A stretch of 64,000 nucleotides of DNA from Ophioderma brevispina (taxonomy: Eukaryota; Echinodermata; Ophiuroidea; Amphilepidida; Ophiodermatidae), in the NCBI GenBank assembly GCA_023653785.1, contig JAMKCH010019712.1:1-64000 (forward strand), written 5' to 3'. This document shows positions 45,457 through 59,089 of the stretch, one piece after another. Within the stretch, counting starts at the first letter, position 1. Each line of letters begins with the position of its first letter. The translations under genes and the position numbers were made by a program. A model generated the notes under the pieces. That model did not search any database. It saw only the letters and a list, made by a program, of their open reading frames with translations, and was not told where the DNA came from.

Positions 45457-47359
45457 TACCTAATGGATCAGAAATAAGAGAAGGGCACCATTCATGCGTG
45501 ACTGCCTTGCATACGGTACACGTACCCAGGCAGGAATGCCTGACGGGTCTCTTCTCTTATATCCTTCTCGCGGAAAGCCAAATTTCATGAGCCAGAGTGA
45601 AGTAATTTACACATAAAGGGAAGCAGAAATGTAATACCACCTTACAAAACATAATGAATAGTGTGATGATAAGGACCTATTTTAGTGTTGATAAATATTC
45701 TCAGAATATGTTGTAAATTTCAAACCCTCCCTTGCTTGGAAATGCCTGTTTTTCAACTGAAATTTGATGTATATATATGGGAACAAAGGAATAAGAGTGT
45801 ACATAAGCACTGCGCAGTTGACTCAATTACCGTGTTAGTTTTTTTTTTTCAAACTCTTGTGCCATGGTCGGTACTTCTATACCTCGCCCTCTCCAGTTGT
45901 TAGTGCTTGCATATTGGTTTTGTAGATTGAACGAGGATGTGAACACAGCAGATTTGTCGACATTCTGATATTCCTGATTTGCAAAATGTTTAGTCTTCAC
46001 ACAATATTGTTTTTGGGCTGGGATCTTAAACAGTTGGGGGGGCCATACAGGTATGTAAACATATTTTTGGCATTATGGGGAAGAGGGGTGTCACCAATCT
46101 TCTTTTTAAGAATGAATCTATATTATCTGTATATCTAGACAACAATCTCTAGGATTTGGGTTATAAAATTTATACTGCGACCCCCACCATTTCGTCGGCG
46201 CGTTGAATGTGGGCCAGTGGTGGGTATCCACCATAAACATGTGGAAAACTCATGGCCATATACTATCCCGTCCTCGGCCTTTATTCTTGCATTTAAAATT
46301 TTCAGAAATAACCCTTGCATTGGAGTTGATTCTCGACTCCGACGGTTTTAGAAAAGCACAGTATTACTTAACGCAATAGTAGCACGGTTTTTGAGAGCGC
46401 CCCAATTTTTCAAAAAATTGAGATTGTTACAAGTTGCATGGCCTAACTGGCTAGTAAACTACCTGTTAATGATTAAGCTCTACATGTCCTATGTTCGCAA
46501 ACGAAGGAGTTTTGTACCTAGATAATATTAATCGGGGAACTCCCCGATAATAATCACGGCTGCTGAACGGCCTTCTATATGAAATCGCCGGGTACATACG
46601 TCAGTACGATCTCGCTCCATCATTAGTTGTTTTTGTTCATGCAGTAATGAGGTCATTTTCTTGAGGTGGCACATTTCTCATGGACGGACATAAATTAAGC
46701 ATTTCCAGCTCTGCCGTAAGTACACTCTGGGATCCCACTTCTAATTACACAAATCGCTCAATTTTATTATAAATACGCAATTTTTTGAGTCATTCTCGTT
46801 GCAGGTGTAGGTTTTTTCTAGACATTACCAACATAGCTTTTGCACAGTGCGTAAGCCAGGTGGGCAAGGGGGCATATTGCCCCCTCTGACAACTTTTTGA
46901 GGGGAAATCGGGAATAACCCTGATGTTTATGTTAAATCAGCCCTCTTTTTGGATTCTTTGCCCTGCGACTGGGAATTTTTGCTTGTGATCGTGGAAATTG
47001 TTGCCCCCCGGGATTGCCCCCATCAGAACACCCGGGGGGGCTACTCGCCTGGCTTTTGAAATTATAAAATATAATTTTGAAATTGGGGGCGCTCTTCGAA
47101 ATTGCTAATAGTGCTTTAATAACTAACATTATCAAATATTTCGTCGAGATTTTGGGTTTACGTGTTAACCAATATGAACAACGTCGAAATGGAGGATTTC
47201 GGGACAACCACGCCTGATATCAACCGCCTTACTTCACCGCCCTCTCTAATTTGGATACGCGTCCGTAAAGTGTGGAGTCTGTGTCACAGACTGCGAAAGA
47301 TATTCATCTACATTATACTGCTCGAAGATTAACGTTTCATTCCCGTCAGGCGATGCATG
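45457..47359. other. Unassigned intergenic DNA
   Basis: No gene is recognised. The stretch 46850-47060 is G/C-run-rich and is bounded by AAGCCAGG-type inverted strings, so it may be another decayed inverted-repeat element. Confidence 0.4.
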
Positions 47360-47525
47360 CAAAATGAACTAATCTCAAATATCTCCGGAAAACGAAGGGT
47401 TCCATGGAGATTTTTGCATCATGGTTCCTTTACTTATGTTTACGTATCGTAATTGGTCTGAACCTATAGAACCTATCGAAAAGGGCACGTTTTTTGTCGG
47501 GTCTTCGGGCTCGCCACACGGAAAG
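47360..47525 (+). repeat. Repeat G, plus-strand copy
   Basis: TCTCAAATATCTCCGGAAA, TTTTTGCATCA, ACGTATCGTAA, CTGAACCTATAGAACC and TTTTTGTCGGGT recur, inverted, at 59930-60085. Confidence 0.65.
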
Positions 47526-48039
47526 TTCTCACGTTCATATTTTCATATTTTTATTTTGTCACTTCACAAACATGTATAACAAATGATAAACCTTACTAAT
47601 ACGGATAACCATAGGTTATGTACAAGGAGCTTCTATTTGTGTAATACAGAAGATCAAGTAAATACTTAACTATGGTTAAATGAGAGCTTACTTTGCAAAT
47701 TAACCTATATATTGTGTCAATTACAGGAGACCCAATACCAAGCAGTATTTTGAATGCATACAGTGAAGGACGAGGAAACTGCTAAACGCAATGCGTGAAG
47801 TCGCAGTTGCCCTCTGCAAAAGGTAACAAAAAGTCCCACTTAAATCCCAAAACTAGCACCAAGGGGGTGTGGCAGACGAGACATATGTACATACGACCAA
47901 CTATGTACAACCATGGGTTCTGAACTTATGTGTAGAAATGAATGACAAGTTTTAGAGGAGTCAAAACGATATAAGTGTTAATGGGATATGAATATATAGC
48001 AGAAATACAAAGAAGAGAAAAAAAAAAGACAATCTACTT

Positions 48040-50100
48040 AGAAGGAATGTCTCATACACTTGCATGAGACGTTTAAACTATTTTGAAAAGGATGATAGGG
48101 GGGGGAATTCTGGAGTTCAGAGGGCAGTTGCATCCATACTTAGGACTTGGGATTTTGGAGGTATTCTGCAAAACAGTGTTGTGGGTGAAGGGGTCATTAG
48201 CGTGCCTGGTATCATAGTTGTGGAAAGGAGTGTCAACGTTAAAAGAAGTCTTCAGAAATAAGATCCAATGAAGAAATGGTGTTGATCCTGGTACCTAAAA
48301 GAGGCAAGTTGAGTTCGGTAGATTCGCGCACGGTAAAGTAAAAAAGAGATAAAAAGGGGAGCTATGTGCGAGCCAGAAGAATTGTTACGGTACGGATCGG
48401 TCAGTTGTTTGAAGAAGGAAAGACATATTTCAAGAATGGAGTTGTTAGGATCAGCCCAGATCATTCGCACATATGACCATATGGAAGAAGGAAGAATTGG
48501 TAAAGAGTCTTAGTTAAATGCTGGGAAGATAAGGACTACCTTACAATCACAATACAATGTATTTGGAACTATTTTGATACATGCTGTGTTTTGGAATTCC
48601 AGGAAATATTAGGGTCAATTATTAGGCCAATGAATTTTGGTTGAGTCAAAACCTGAAGATTGGAGTATCAATCAATTTGAATATTAAATCACTTTTAAGG
48701 TTTAAGTATCTATGCTTTATTTAAAATCATATAATTAGTTCTTTTTTATATTTAGAGAAATTTATTTAGCTTTAAACCAGTTGATATTTTTTAAGTTCAG
48801 TGTTAATTTTGCTCCAGTTTAGCGGTCTGAGTGGGAAATTAAAATATTCGTGTCATCAGCAAAATAAAATCACTGTGGATTTTAGAACTGAGGGGTAATC
48901 AATTTTGTCAAGTATGAATAAGAGAGGGCCCAGTATAGAGCCCTGCGAACCCCGCAGTGATGCGACGAGTCAGAGGTAATGTTGTTGTAGACACTCGTTG
49001 ATATCCAGTCAGTGCTTCTCATCCAATCGTGGCAAAGGGCGCGTCGGATACCATAATCATAAAGTTTGATAGAAGAATTCATCATGGTTGAATGGTATCA
49101 GGCCTGGCTTAGGATCAAGAAAATCCATTTATTAACTTTTGTCTAATTTTGTGCAATAGTAAAGTACAGATTGTTGATGCCATGGAAGTAGATCTCTTAG
49201 GCCTAAACCAAATTGTTGAGAGTCATGATGTTATTCTTTGTGATAAGTTTAATAAACGCATATACAACTTTTTCGAGAAGTTCTACTCACGTTGGCAAAA
49301 TGGATATAGGCCTATAGTTTGAGAAAATCATGTTTATCACCCGCTTTAAATAGGGGTCACATTGGTTTATTTTTTAATTGGGTGGTACGTACCAGTGTGT
49401 TATTGATACGTTAAAATATGGCATACCTGACTTATTGATGTAACAATTTGTTTTAGTAGCGTGCTGCTATAACCGTCCTCCACTACTTAAAAGGCTTTAA
49501 GTTTAGAGGTTATTTAAAATCTCCTCAGGGAAGTAGGTGACATAAATAAACGATTAGAGTTAATGCAAGATGGTGGTTTGAAGGTTGTGGGAGTATTAGA
49601 ATTTTTTCCAGCAGTGTTTTACCAATGTTGGCAAAAAATGTCTTAAAATTTTCACATTTTCAGTATTAGTGGAAGTCTTTTATCCTGCTTTAAGTAAGGG
49701 AAAAATCGGGATGTTTAGTTTTGTTTTATTACGTCCTAATAATTGTTCAAGTTTTCCACAATATTGATTATTTTGTTGTCTTCAATTTTAGATGAGATGA
49801 AGGATTTTTTTGCTGATGCCGAGGAGTGAGTTTAGTGGGTAACGGTACTTTGTAATAGTTTAAAAACTTTATTATCGGTAAGTGTTTAACAGTAAAGTTT
49901 ATAGAGTTTATCTGTCTTTCAATAATTTGATTAAACCTTTGGTAACCCAGGGCTTTTTTAGTATATGTGTATTACGTTGAAATTCTTTTATTGATAATAG
50001 GACAGTGGCTGTCAACCTTTTTGAACTTTATTCTCCAATATACTGTAAGGCCTTCTCAGGGTCCTGTGGCAATTACTTCATGCCACTCAGCAGTGGAACG
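48040..50100 (-). pseudogene. LINE linker, reverse transcriptase and C-terminal region (broken)
   Basis: Linker: YTKKPWVTKGLIK near 49945. RT motifs: VTPIFKAGDKHDFL (49355), RPISILPT, LEKVVYAFIKLITKNNIMTL (49270), a FLDLSKAFDTI-type motif with frame changes near 49110, CGVRR/GSQGSILGPLLFIL (48930-48960), and FADDTN with FADD at 48852-48863. C-terminal: NNSSGSHIAPLFIS (48400), IYRTQLASFRYQ (48300), and a HNYDTRHANDPFTHN-type stretch near 48200. This is the classic CR1/L2 order. Confidence 0.85.
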
Positions 50101-50830
50101 AGCATGGTTTAGGCTCTGAATCTTAATGGCTTAAGTTGGCGTGAACGGACTGAGTGGGATTTCGGCGATGGAGTGTATAATTCTGATAAATTTTTGATTT
50201 AGTGCTCAAGATTGGAAAAAGAATCCGAGAGTCAGTAATCATAATAACTGAATTGATGTTAAGCGAATCACGATGTCGTTGGTGAAGATGTTGTCGATTT
50301 AAACTGACCACTTATGTGCCCGATGTTTATTTGGTCCTTATTCGAGTGGACGATCAATCAGGGAATAAAATCATGGGAATAAATTAAATTAATTCCTTCA
50401 CTTGGACGCCGATTGATGAGCCCAAAAATTGATTTGAAATCAACATTGAGGTGAACAGATCGTCTGTTTCATTGGAATGGTGCTAAGGGTCGTTGTGAGG
50501 TTCTTAATGAATCGAAAAAAACGACATAATCGGGTTTGTAGACTACACCAACAAGAACTTAGAGGAATTGGTAGAAACTTCAATACAAGAGAATCACAGT
50601 CACGACAATTCCTGTGAATGTCAGGTCTATTTACATAGCTAAGCTCATGGGAAACAAAAAGACAACACCTCCTCCACGACTACCTGATTCGAATTGATTT
50701 TCGACAGGTATTACCAGGTCATGAGGACTCTTCTCTTCGGAGTTGAAATCAATTTTCGAGAACCTAGATAATCAATGGTTGCGGGAAGGAACAATTATTT
50801 AACCGGTCCTCTGCGTTCTTACTTAGGGCT
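50101..50830 (-). pseudogene. LINE endonuclease (broken)
   Basis: Minus-strand motifs: SGSRGGGV with a following VSHELSYVNRPD-like stretch near 50690-50640, VLVGVVYKPD near 50550, and INSVIMITD with a SD-FPILST-like stretch near 50230-50200 (the SDHLPI motif position). These are characteristic of the APE-type endonuclease of CR1/L2-like elements. The catalytic GDFN region is not readable. Confidence 0.65.
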
Positions 50831-53365
50831 ACATGCATGAATGAAAAGAAGAGAGACGTAGAATTATAGCTGCTGGCTAGGGGTATGAGCTTTCTCAGAA
50901 GGTAGTACTCTGGCTAGAGATATGATCAGTCTCGGTTACGTCATTGCTGTCGGAAATAGGAGGAGGTGTTGAAGGATTCCAAAAAAAAAGGTTGTAGTAT
51001 GCGAGAGAACGGTTCAGACATCAATTGTACAGGTGTTACACATGGGTCAACAAGAGAAAAAAAATCTTAGAGAAAAATACAATGAAATTCATTCGGGAAT
51101 GGGAGGAAAAAACAAAAATGGGGAATTGGTGACCAAAAGAGGCATTTCTACCGCAAAGTGTATAAACAGAACTTAAGTGAGTACAATGGGATATTACAAA
51201 AAAATTAGCCCACTGCTGGAGTTGGATAATGTGTGAATGATAGGGGGGGGGGGGTGATGGACAAGGGTTACGTACACAAAGAGGCGGGGAACCTGCCCAA
51301 TTTATGTCTCCCTATTCACATGCGACACTAATAACATACCAAAAAAATAATTAATAAACACTATTAAGGCGATATACGGATACATAATATCAATCGAATC
51401 TGAACAAATATTTGCGAAAGGTCTGCTTGCAAGAAGCACTGTTGTGAGAAGTTACATGCTACATGCATAATAGTATAAGTTAAATATAAAGGCAGTGTAT
51501 ATAATACATATCACATTTACCAAACAGAGCTCATTCCACTCGGTGAAGGATAACCATAGAAATAACTAGAAACCCGACATGTAGTAGCAGACTGATGAGG
51601 GGAGTTGCGGTATAAGGCGCAAGAGCATTAAGAAACAGGCGCATGCAGAAAACATTAAAAAGCGAACAGGAAACTGCCGCCTATTCTCACAACCCAACGT
51701 AACGTATGTAATGGTTAGTGGTTGGATACGACTGGAAATTAACACCATCCGACACTAAAGAATGACTTTTAGTCAATCTTACACACACAAAAAATAGATG
51801 TATAACTCAAAAAAGTCATATAGATCCCGAACCGTTTTACCGTGAAACAAAGGAATGTAGAATAGTATGGGGGAGGAGGGGATTGTTCACATGACCTGCA
51901 TCCTGTGCCTCTGAATAGTGCATTATTTATACCTAACAAAAACTAATAAAGTAGGAGAGGGAAGTGCATTGACCATCAAGTACATATAATCATAATCTAC
52001 AATGTTAATATAGTTAAGCTCTAGTGTTGATGGATAGCAAGTTTTAGTAGGCCTTGACTCGAAGGCACATTGATAATGCCACTGGGAGAGCACAACAAAC
52101 GCCGCAAAAGGATAGATGGAGAAAAAACGGGAAAACGCAAACAGGCTTAAAAAATGCAAGAAGCATGCCAAGTAGGTATTACGTCTCTCCGAGTCCCCAC
52201 ATGCGAAGCACAATAATAAATACAAAAATCATATTAATAAACACTGAATTAAGAATTAATGAAAAACTTGCCAGTTGTTCATCAAAACTAATCAAGGCGA
52301 TGTAAAGATCCAAATATCAGTCAAACTGAATAAAATATTCACTCCTCGCACAGAGTTGGGACAGCTTATTTATGGTTATCTTTGCATTTTTTTTCACGCC
52401 AGATTTATCTTGCGCTTCGCGCAACAACATGCGAAAATAACAGCACCCAAATTCATACGTAGTGTATAAGTAACTTGGAAAGGAAACGATGGAAGCTTAA
52501 ATCAAAATACACAAGATTTAAAGAACGACAAATTGCGAAATATTACTTACTCTCGCCGAAAATTGGTACTTAATACGAATAGACTAGTAAATGTCCTACA
52601 AAATTGTAACCCTTTGGAAAGTTATCCCACAATCGGATTTCTCACCTTAAAAATAGAAACAAGATACCAAACAATACTTATCACATAACGCTTACTCTCT
52701 TAGATTTAGATTTTATCTTCTTTAAAAGTTGGACCACTTTCATCAGGCCCCCCTCATCAGTCCACAATATTTGAATACTGCCCTCAATCACGTTGGGATA
52801 GCAGGAACCGAGGCCAATCAAATGAGTGAAATTTGCTCATTTTCTGGACTCTCTGGTTTTGTACATAATGCGGAAACATTTCCATTGCTTCACCAAGCTT
52901 CCCTACCACCACTGGCGAGTGGCCAAATTGTGCAAAACGTTTTTCTGTGGAGTGTGACCTGCGCACTATGATGAGATTGCGATTCATTCCGTATTGAAAT
53001 ACGTGTTTACACAATTTGGCACTCGACGACGCTCTTAGTATATCCTTGTCTCCCGTGGTCGTTTTTGTGTTGTCTTGTCCTCCTCGATATGAATGAATAA
53101 ACATTGTGTAGCCCAGCGCTGATGCTCTGGGACCTATTTATTTGTCTGTTTACACATTGGACCATGACTCGGGGTAAAAATAAATTTTTGTTAAAGTTTT
53201 TCAACATGAAAGAAAAATAAATATCTGTGTAAATGTTCCGGGTAAATGTTATATCGCGTTGTTAAAGAAAGCAAGTCCGTATAAATGTCAATGATTAAAA
53301 AAGCTCAAGCCTAATGGATACCCCCCATCTTGTGGGTGTTTTCCACCCACATAAGTTTTTTTTTT
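50831..53365. other. Unassigned DNA, partly duplicated locally
   Basis: 51290-51420 and 52170-52340 share AGTATTACGTCTC/ATGTCTCCC, ACATGCGA, TTAATAAACACT and AAGGCGATGTA/AAGGCGATATA in order, suggesting an old local duplication. A G-run lies at 51245-51256. 52720-53105 carries an AATAAA (53097) but no recognised gene. Nothing else is supported. Confidence 0.35.
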
Positions 53366-53382
53366 AGGGGGGGGGGGGGGTG
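53366..53382. repeat. Poly-G run
   Basis: An uninterrupted run of about 16 G after a T-run. Prone to sequencing error. Confidence 0.8.
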
Positions 53383-55919
53383 ATAACGTACACTCCAATT
53401 ACCTTGTCAATCGACGTCTGGTTTTGTTCCGCCTGATCACACAATTACACAACTATAGGAAAAGGTTAATTCATAAATTGCCAACTCCATATATTTTTGT
53501 CTTATACGGGACAATTTAATGCAATTTTAATAAATCCTTATTTTATGGATCGAAGTTATATCGAAACACACCAAATGTAACCATTTCACCGAAGATCCCG
53601 CTTTAACTTTGTATCATCGGGTACGCTGTCACGCTCCTAGTTTTAACACTTCCAGTTCGGATCCTATGCATGTCAGCAGTAGACTATCCCTCCGTCTCAG
53701 CTCTGTCTTCGGATTCAGCGCACAGATGTTCAAAGACAAAAATCAAATCCCTTAGAAAAATCTTTGAGGTAAGTTTACTATTGCCTGTTCAATTAACTTA
53801 GAATGTTCAGGTTTTAATTATTATTTACAAAAATATAGCTTTCGAAAAAAATCACGACAAGCAAAGTTGTTATTCATCATAGGACCCACCAGACCCTTTG
53901 GTTACAACTTGAAATATATTTCTTCTTTGGATTTTTATTCATTTACCTGATTTTTATTGGAAAACGACAATAAACTGGGTCCCGGTGAATGTTGGAGCTT
54001 TTGACTCTGAAAGTTTGATGGCAGACCCATTCATGATAGGGCGCTTCAAAAGTATGTTATACGAACAATTATTGTTTCATGGACATTGCTTGGATTTCAG
54101 GTGTTTGCGCGTGCATTCATGCATGGGTAATAATAATGATCGTTGAAATACCGAACTTTTAACAGAGGTCCTGTCCCTTTTTTTCATTTGTATGACAAAA
54201 GGGAGAGATAAATTAGGGGATTAGGGGGATGCAAGAGAAAAGGAAGATTAGACATACAGCTCTCCCAGTAGAAAAGACGTCATGTCAATTAATGCCGTTC
54301 GACGCATTCATATCATCCGTTTGTATTGCAAAAATTCAGTGCAATTAACAACGGTTGGATTTTATCTTGTTGAACACAGTTGGCAATTGGCGACAATATT
54401 GATCGTGAATCATATCCTCCGACGACAACCTTTACTATCTACAAAGTGGAGTCATGGAACTTCCACCCAAACTTCAGTACTAATGGGTACCAAACTTTAT
54501 TCCGCTCCTTTTCAAAACGAGGGTGAAATACTCATATTTCATAGAATTTGAAAGGTTTAAATTGTTCCATCCTTTTGTAATGTAAAACCCGTCTTAGGTC
54601 CAAAAGAGTCCCACAACTTTCTTTTCGTGATTTATTCGAACGGTGGGTATTTTTTGAAAATTAATAAAACAGACATCTAAGTTAATTGAACAACATTAGT
54701 TAGGAATCGATGTAGAATGTTATTTTTAGGTAAGTAATACCGCATACGTTGTTCCACACACCGCTCTGGCAGACAGCTTTGAAGAAAATATTTGGTTTTC
54801 AACAAAACGGTAAAATACTTTGTTGATATGTTATTTTACACTTCGAGTTAAGATCAAAATCGACATTATCATATTTTTAAAGTAATGGTAGGGTCCTTAT
54901 ATACCCGGTGGGTTTTGAGGGCAATAACGACAAAATAATCCCAAGGTTAATTATGAAATAGTTCATCAAGAGAACTTGAACTTATAATTGAAGAAATCTC
55001 ATATATCAAGGATTACGGAAGCGAAGGTAGAAACGAAATACTTTGCGAACAACATTTTGAATTCGGTTAAATCTACCCCGTGTGTAAATAAAGACGGTCC
55101 CTAAATGATTAATTGAGGCATTAGCTTGTTTTCAGTTTCTGCAATTTGCGTATTGGCGTAAGAACGGGTTATTCAGAATCCTATAAACCTTTGAAACCGA
55201 TATTTAAACTCTAATAATTTCCTCGAAGTGAATTTACAACCATTTTTTCATTAGCAATTCAAAATTAATGGTCTTACTGCGTTGTCCTTCTTTTTAACGG
55301 AATTCCATTATTGTCTTAACTTCAGGGATATGGGCGATATAGACACCAAATTGACATGAAACAAAAAAAAAAAAACACCTTTTTCTTTTTGTTTGACCTG
55401 AAGAACTAACAATACTTATTTTTGAAACACTAGAAAGACCAGTACTTCAGTTTTCAACCAAAATGTAGAGGTTTCAGAAGTATTGCTTCTTTAAGCTGAG
55501 ACAATGTATCGCTTTATTAAACTACCTTGACCAAGACCTACAAAAATACAGAGCAATAAACTCCTCAAGGCGGCTAAACACGATTTTCGTTTTCAATTTT
55601 TGGGTATCAATAAATGTAACGTGATCTTCATAAAGAACCAGTCTTTAAACATTCGATCCACGTCCCTCACATTTTAAGATAAAATTCTGGTTTTGTTTCT
55701 AACTGATTTTTTACATGAATTACCATTTAATATTTGACAGTTGTCATAGACCTTTTATACTGATCTGTGTTTACATGTATACTAGATCCACTGCCTCTGG
55801 ACTGACTGTCTGTCAGTTATATAAAGAATTTGAAAAAGCAATATAGTGACTACCCAAGGCCTATGGTCAGTTCTGTTGTTTGTCTGGTACTTCATGTATT
55901 ACAATCGTATCTCTATAAA
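53383..55919. other. Unassigned DNA; possible 5' untranslated exon end
   Basis: A strong donor-like TTTGAG/GTAAGT occurs at 53763-53774, preceded by about 120 bases with more GC than the surroundings. It could be the 3' border of a non-coding first exon for the gene at 58420, but the intervening acceptor is unproven. The frame 54282-54551 has no recognised domain. Confidence 0.25.
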
Positions 55920-56106
55920 TATAGACCAGTTAACATCCTATGTCAACTTCTTTTTGTTCCTGCGAATCATTCCTGCGAATCGTTTATTGGCCTATAGTAA
56001 TTAAACTCTAACAGTACAATTGCCCAGTGTGTAAACAAGTCAGGCCGGCCTATTTCAAGATCCCAGGCCCTAACATTTACCAAACCATTGCTGTGAACTG
56101 TTTTTT
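55920..56106. repeat. Repeat F (MITE-like), copy 1
   Basis: Aligns with 63127-63306: ATAGACCAGTTAACATC at the start, CCTGCGAATC, ACAATTGCCCAGT, AGTCAGGCC, CCAGGCCCTAACAT, and CATTGCTG(T)GAACTG near the end. The ends in the second copy are inverted (ATAGACCAGTT / AACTGGTCTAT). Confidence 0.75.
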
Positions 56107-57060
56107 TAATGTTATTCTTTTTATAAGATAGAGAAGAAAATATATTTTGTCCATAAGGCAAAATCGCAACACCTAATTCGAAGTACTATGAATGTACTTT
56201 ATAGAATGATTGGTATACTTGTAGTAGGCGGACACTAACAATTAGTTTCCAGCTTTTTCAATTTAAAAAATTTAATATTGTATGTCCCCTGAATTGCCCA
56301 ATACACCAGTGTTAGCGTTCTGATTTCCCCACTTATTTCAATCTAATAGTCAATTTGCTCAAGCGTGAAGTTTACTTTTACAAAATAACGTTTTCACTAC
56401 ATGGCGTCTAGTTTGATTCAGAATCGTTGAACCTGATCAATAATCAATTGACATGGGGGGGGATTGGGGGATGGTTTCCTTTTTCGTAGACGGCACAAGT
56501 TGAATCTTTATACACATACATGTAAGGTACATCTGCACTAAAGGAGCGGGAATCGTGGGTAGTAAAGGTAATAATATGGTTTCGTATCATGTCATTTGAG
56601 CCGCGCATACTGTCTCATTTCTTAGTACTTAATTGGCTTGAAAACAGTAGTTTAAAGATTACATTAGTAGCGTATTAGTGTTAAGTAAGATGGCAATAAC
56701 CTTGAAATCCTAATGACAAGGTAGTATAGTTAGACATGATTACCTGTACATACGGCTGTCGTTGAATGGGGGGGCCTATCCAAATTAGTAATTACCCTTA
56801 TTTGACAAAATACCTTTATTTGTAGGTTTGCTCCTTGTGCTAATTGTGTATATAGGAAGAACTACGCAATAGAAATCCGAGCTGGGGAAAATTTACTTAA
56901 CTCATGTATTGCTACTATGCAGTATTATAGTAACAAGAACATAATCCCAATAGTGCTAGTAGACGTAGTAGTAATTTGAGGAGCATAACTATATGGCATT
57001 ACACGTTTGTATTGTTATATTTCTTGTTTCAATCATTAAATCATTATTTTTCATATGTGT
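56107..57060. other. Unassigned intergenic DNA
   Basis: AT-rich, with short G runs at 56454 and 56769. No gene or recognised repeat. Confidence 0.4.
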
Positions 57061-57061
57061 A

Positions 57062-57183
57062 ATTCTCTGTGTGGTTGGTGGTGGTTGGTGGTGTTGGTGT
57101 CGGTGGTGGTGTGGGTGTGTGTGGTTGTGGTTAAGGTGGTGGTTGTTAGGTGGTGGCGGCGCGGTGGTGGTGTTGGTGGTGGT
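57062..57183. repeat. (GGT)n-rich microsatellite
   Basis: Interrupted GGTGGT/TGTGGT tract. Frames on both strands (His/Pro-rich, Trp/Gly-rich) are artefacts. Confidence 0.9.
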
Positions 57184-58419
57184 GCCCTGTAATTCTGTAA
57201 TTCTACAAGCAAATACCCCAGACCGAACACACTTTGACACCTATTTTAATTCTTATAAGCAGTGTACAGGATGACCTTTGATAGAAATTAATTAGATATA
57301 CGCGTGTAACTAAAAGGTCGGAGCAAAGAACAAACTATACTTTTTTGATCCTGTTGATTCTCCATCTTTTGGTTATAAATAAATGTCGGATTAAATTCAA
57401 AACAACGCAGAAAAAAATCATTACCCTGAGCAACCGACGTTGCGTTGATACTATCACCCCTTCTTTCTTCATTTTCATCAGTATATGCTAACTCAATACT
57501 GAAGGCTCAAGCACTGGTGAGTGGGCTGTGTGCAGTCTAGTCAACCTGTATGGCCCTCTTTAAATGATTCTACTGAGGGACCCTGAACAGCAGACTGAGG
57601 AAGGATATTCCAATAAAAAATAAGACATTCCTGTGATAGTCCCTTAGAAGAATGTGGAATGTGAAACGCATATGAATTCTCACTCTGGTTGGTTTGTGAA
57701 TGGTTTCTCGGATACTAAGATAAGTTGAAGCATGAATGGCGACGGATGATTATAGAATTTTGTAAACATAGCAAGTCTGCCAGTCTACGCCTCTCAGCCA
57801 AGGTGTTCCACTCAAGCTCCTGTGGCATATTTATATGTATCATGAAAGGTGTTACATATTCCAATGGAGCACCCTTCAGTGGGTTGTGATATTGTGGATC
57901 TTGCTCTCAAGGTTAAATTTAAAGAGACGTCATCAAAACAAGATGTTGTAGGTGACGTCATTCTGCAAGGATTTTTTTATAGCAAAATACACTCACTGAA
58001 GGGGAATCCCCCAGCGTCGGTTGCTCCAAGTAAGTTGAATTTTTTCTGGTTGTTTTTGATTTATGGGTGGTACTGTATTTTAAACCCACCAGATGAATGA
58101 GAGTATACATGATAACAGACGTTGGTGGACCTTTTAACACATTTTACTCATGCTTACCCCTATTAATCATTGTCCGATTCCGTATGTTGTTCTAGGGACC
58201 TCATGGATATGTTTGTGGTAAAAGAATCGTTTGCGATTGGTTCCAGGTGAAGATTACTATCCCTGGGCTAATAGATGTAATGGTACACAACTCACGCATA
58301 GAAAGTATGCACAATGTACGGGAATTGAGGGTATAAGTGTTCGTGAAATCCACCGACAAATCATCTGGTGTCCTATTTAATTTACAGAGCAGTGGCTGAA
58401 CAGAAGAAATAAATCCACC
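57184..58419 (+). other. 5' flank of the immunoglobulin-domain gene
   Basis: No upstream coding exon is certain. A frame at 57849-58100 ends at a donor-like TCCAA/GTAAGT (58030) and is a weak exon candidate. An AATTTACAG at about 58390 just upstream of the start codon could be the acceptor of a 5'-UTR intron. No TATA box was clear. Confidence 0.3.
57926..57960. promoter_or_regulatory. CRE-type palindromes upstream of the Ig gene
   Basis: GACGTCA at 57926-57932 and a perfect TGACGTCA at 57953-57960, about 460 bases before the start codon. TGACGTCA is the CREB/ATF consensus. Function here is only inferred. Confidence 0.3.
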
Positions 58420-58486
58420 ATGCGATTTATTGAATCGCATCACCAGTTACTTTTTGTGTTTTACACGGTGTTTGCAGGAGATTTGG
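58420..58486 (+). CDS. Exon 1 (coding part) of an immunoglobulin-superfamily gene: signal peptide
   Basis: ATG at 58420 lies in the context CCACCATGC, close to an ideal Kozak site. It opens a 22-codon frame, MRFIESHHQLLFVFYTVFAG followed by DL, with a hydrophobic core LLFVFYTVFAG, as expected for a secretory signal peptide. The exon ends at 58486 before GTAAGT (58487-58492), leaving one base (phase 1). The next recognised exon, 60346-60621, begins in phase 1, so the two can join in frame. Signal peptide on its own exon with a phase-1 border is typical of Ig-superfamily genes. Extra exons in between cannot be excluded. Confidence 0.6.
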
Positions 58487-59089
58487 GTAAGTACATATTT
58501 TGACGCCACGGTTTATTGTAATTAGTAGATTATTCCAATACTGCCAGTGGATTATTCCTACTGTCCTATTACTTAACGTACAATTTTGCTTTGACCAATT
58601 CCATGTCTTCCAAAACACAACGAAAGAAATCTTCAGAACAATTTATAGAAACTCTATACATGCACCTTTGATCTTTGGAGTTAAGGAGGATAGCCCCCCC
58701 CCCGATGTTAATTCTACAAGTTTTTTCATCTTGATAGAAAGAATGGCCTTCACCCCAAAACCAATCTTAAAGTTTCGCGCAGATATTTCACTCCGTTTTT
58801 TGAGTGAGAGCTAAAAACATGATTTTGCAATCCCCATAGAGTACTGTTGTAAATCCATATTGGGCACAAAAAAGGGGAAATTTACGCTCATAACATCAAC
58901 CAAACACCCTTTAACCCTAAGATGTCACAGGGTAAAATGAGAAAAAAGTAGCTTTCTTCTGATAGAAAGCAAAATGTTTTGACCATTCCGGTTAAGTAAA
59001 TGGGACCCTTTGAACGAAGCTGTAGCGATCGTGCCTGGACCTTTAGTTCTTAGAAAGTGAGTTCGCCAACAATATGATTTAAATGCAGT

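Larger units (their letters stand above)
48000..50830 (-). mobile_element. Decayed CR1/L2-like LINE, nearly full ORF2
   Basis: The minus strand shows, in order, endonuclease (about 50750-50170), linker, reverse transcriptase (about 49400-48450) and C-terminal region (to about 48040). Motifs are spread over all three frames with many stops, so it is long dead. It overlaps no other feature. The 5' end beyond 50830 could not be defined. Confidence 0.85.

Noticed and set aside
46850..47060. G/C-run element with AAGCCAGG ends
   Set aside because: The inverted ends are only about 10 bases with mismatches, and no target duplication is visible.
52784..53104. 106-codon minus-strand frame and AATAAA at 53097
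   Set aside because: No domain is recognised, and a single poly(A) signal on the opposite strand is not evidence of a gene.
53641..53768. Non-coding first exon with donor GTAAGT
   Set aside because: A donor alone is common by chance; no promoter or linked acceptor could be shown.
57849..58100. Frame ending at TCCAA/GTAAGT as an upstream exon of the Ig gene
   Set aside because: No matching start or acceptor with a good tract and no recognisable domain; left only as a weak possibility.
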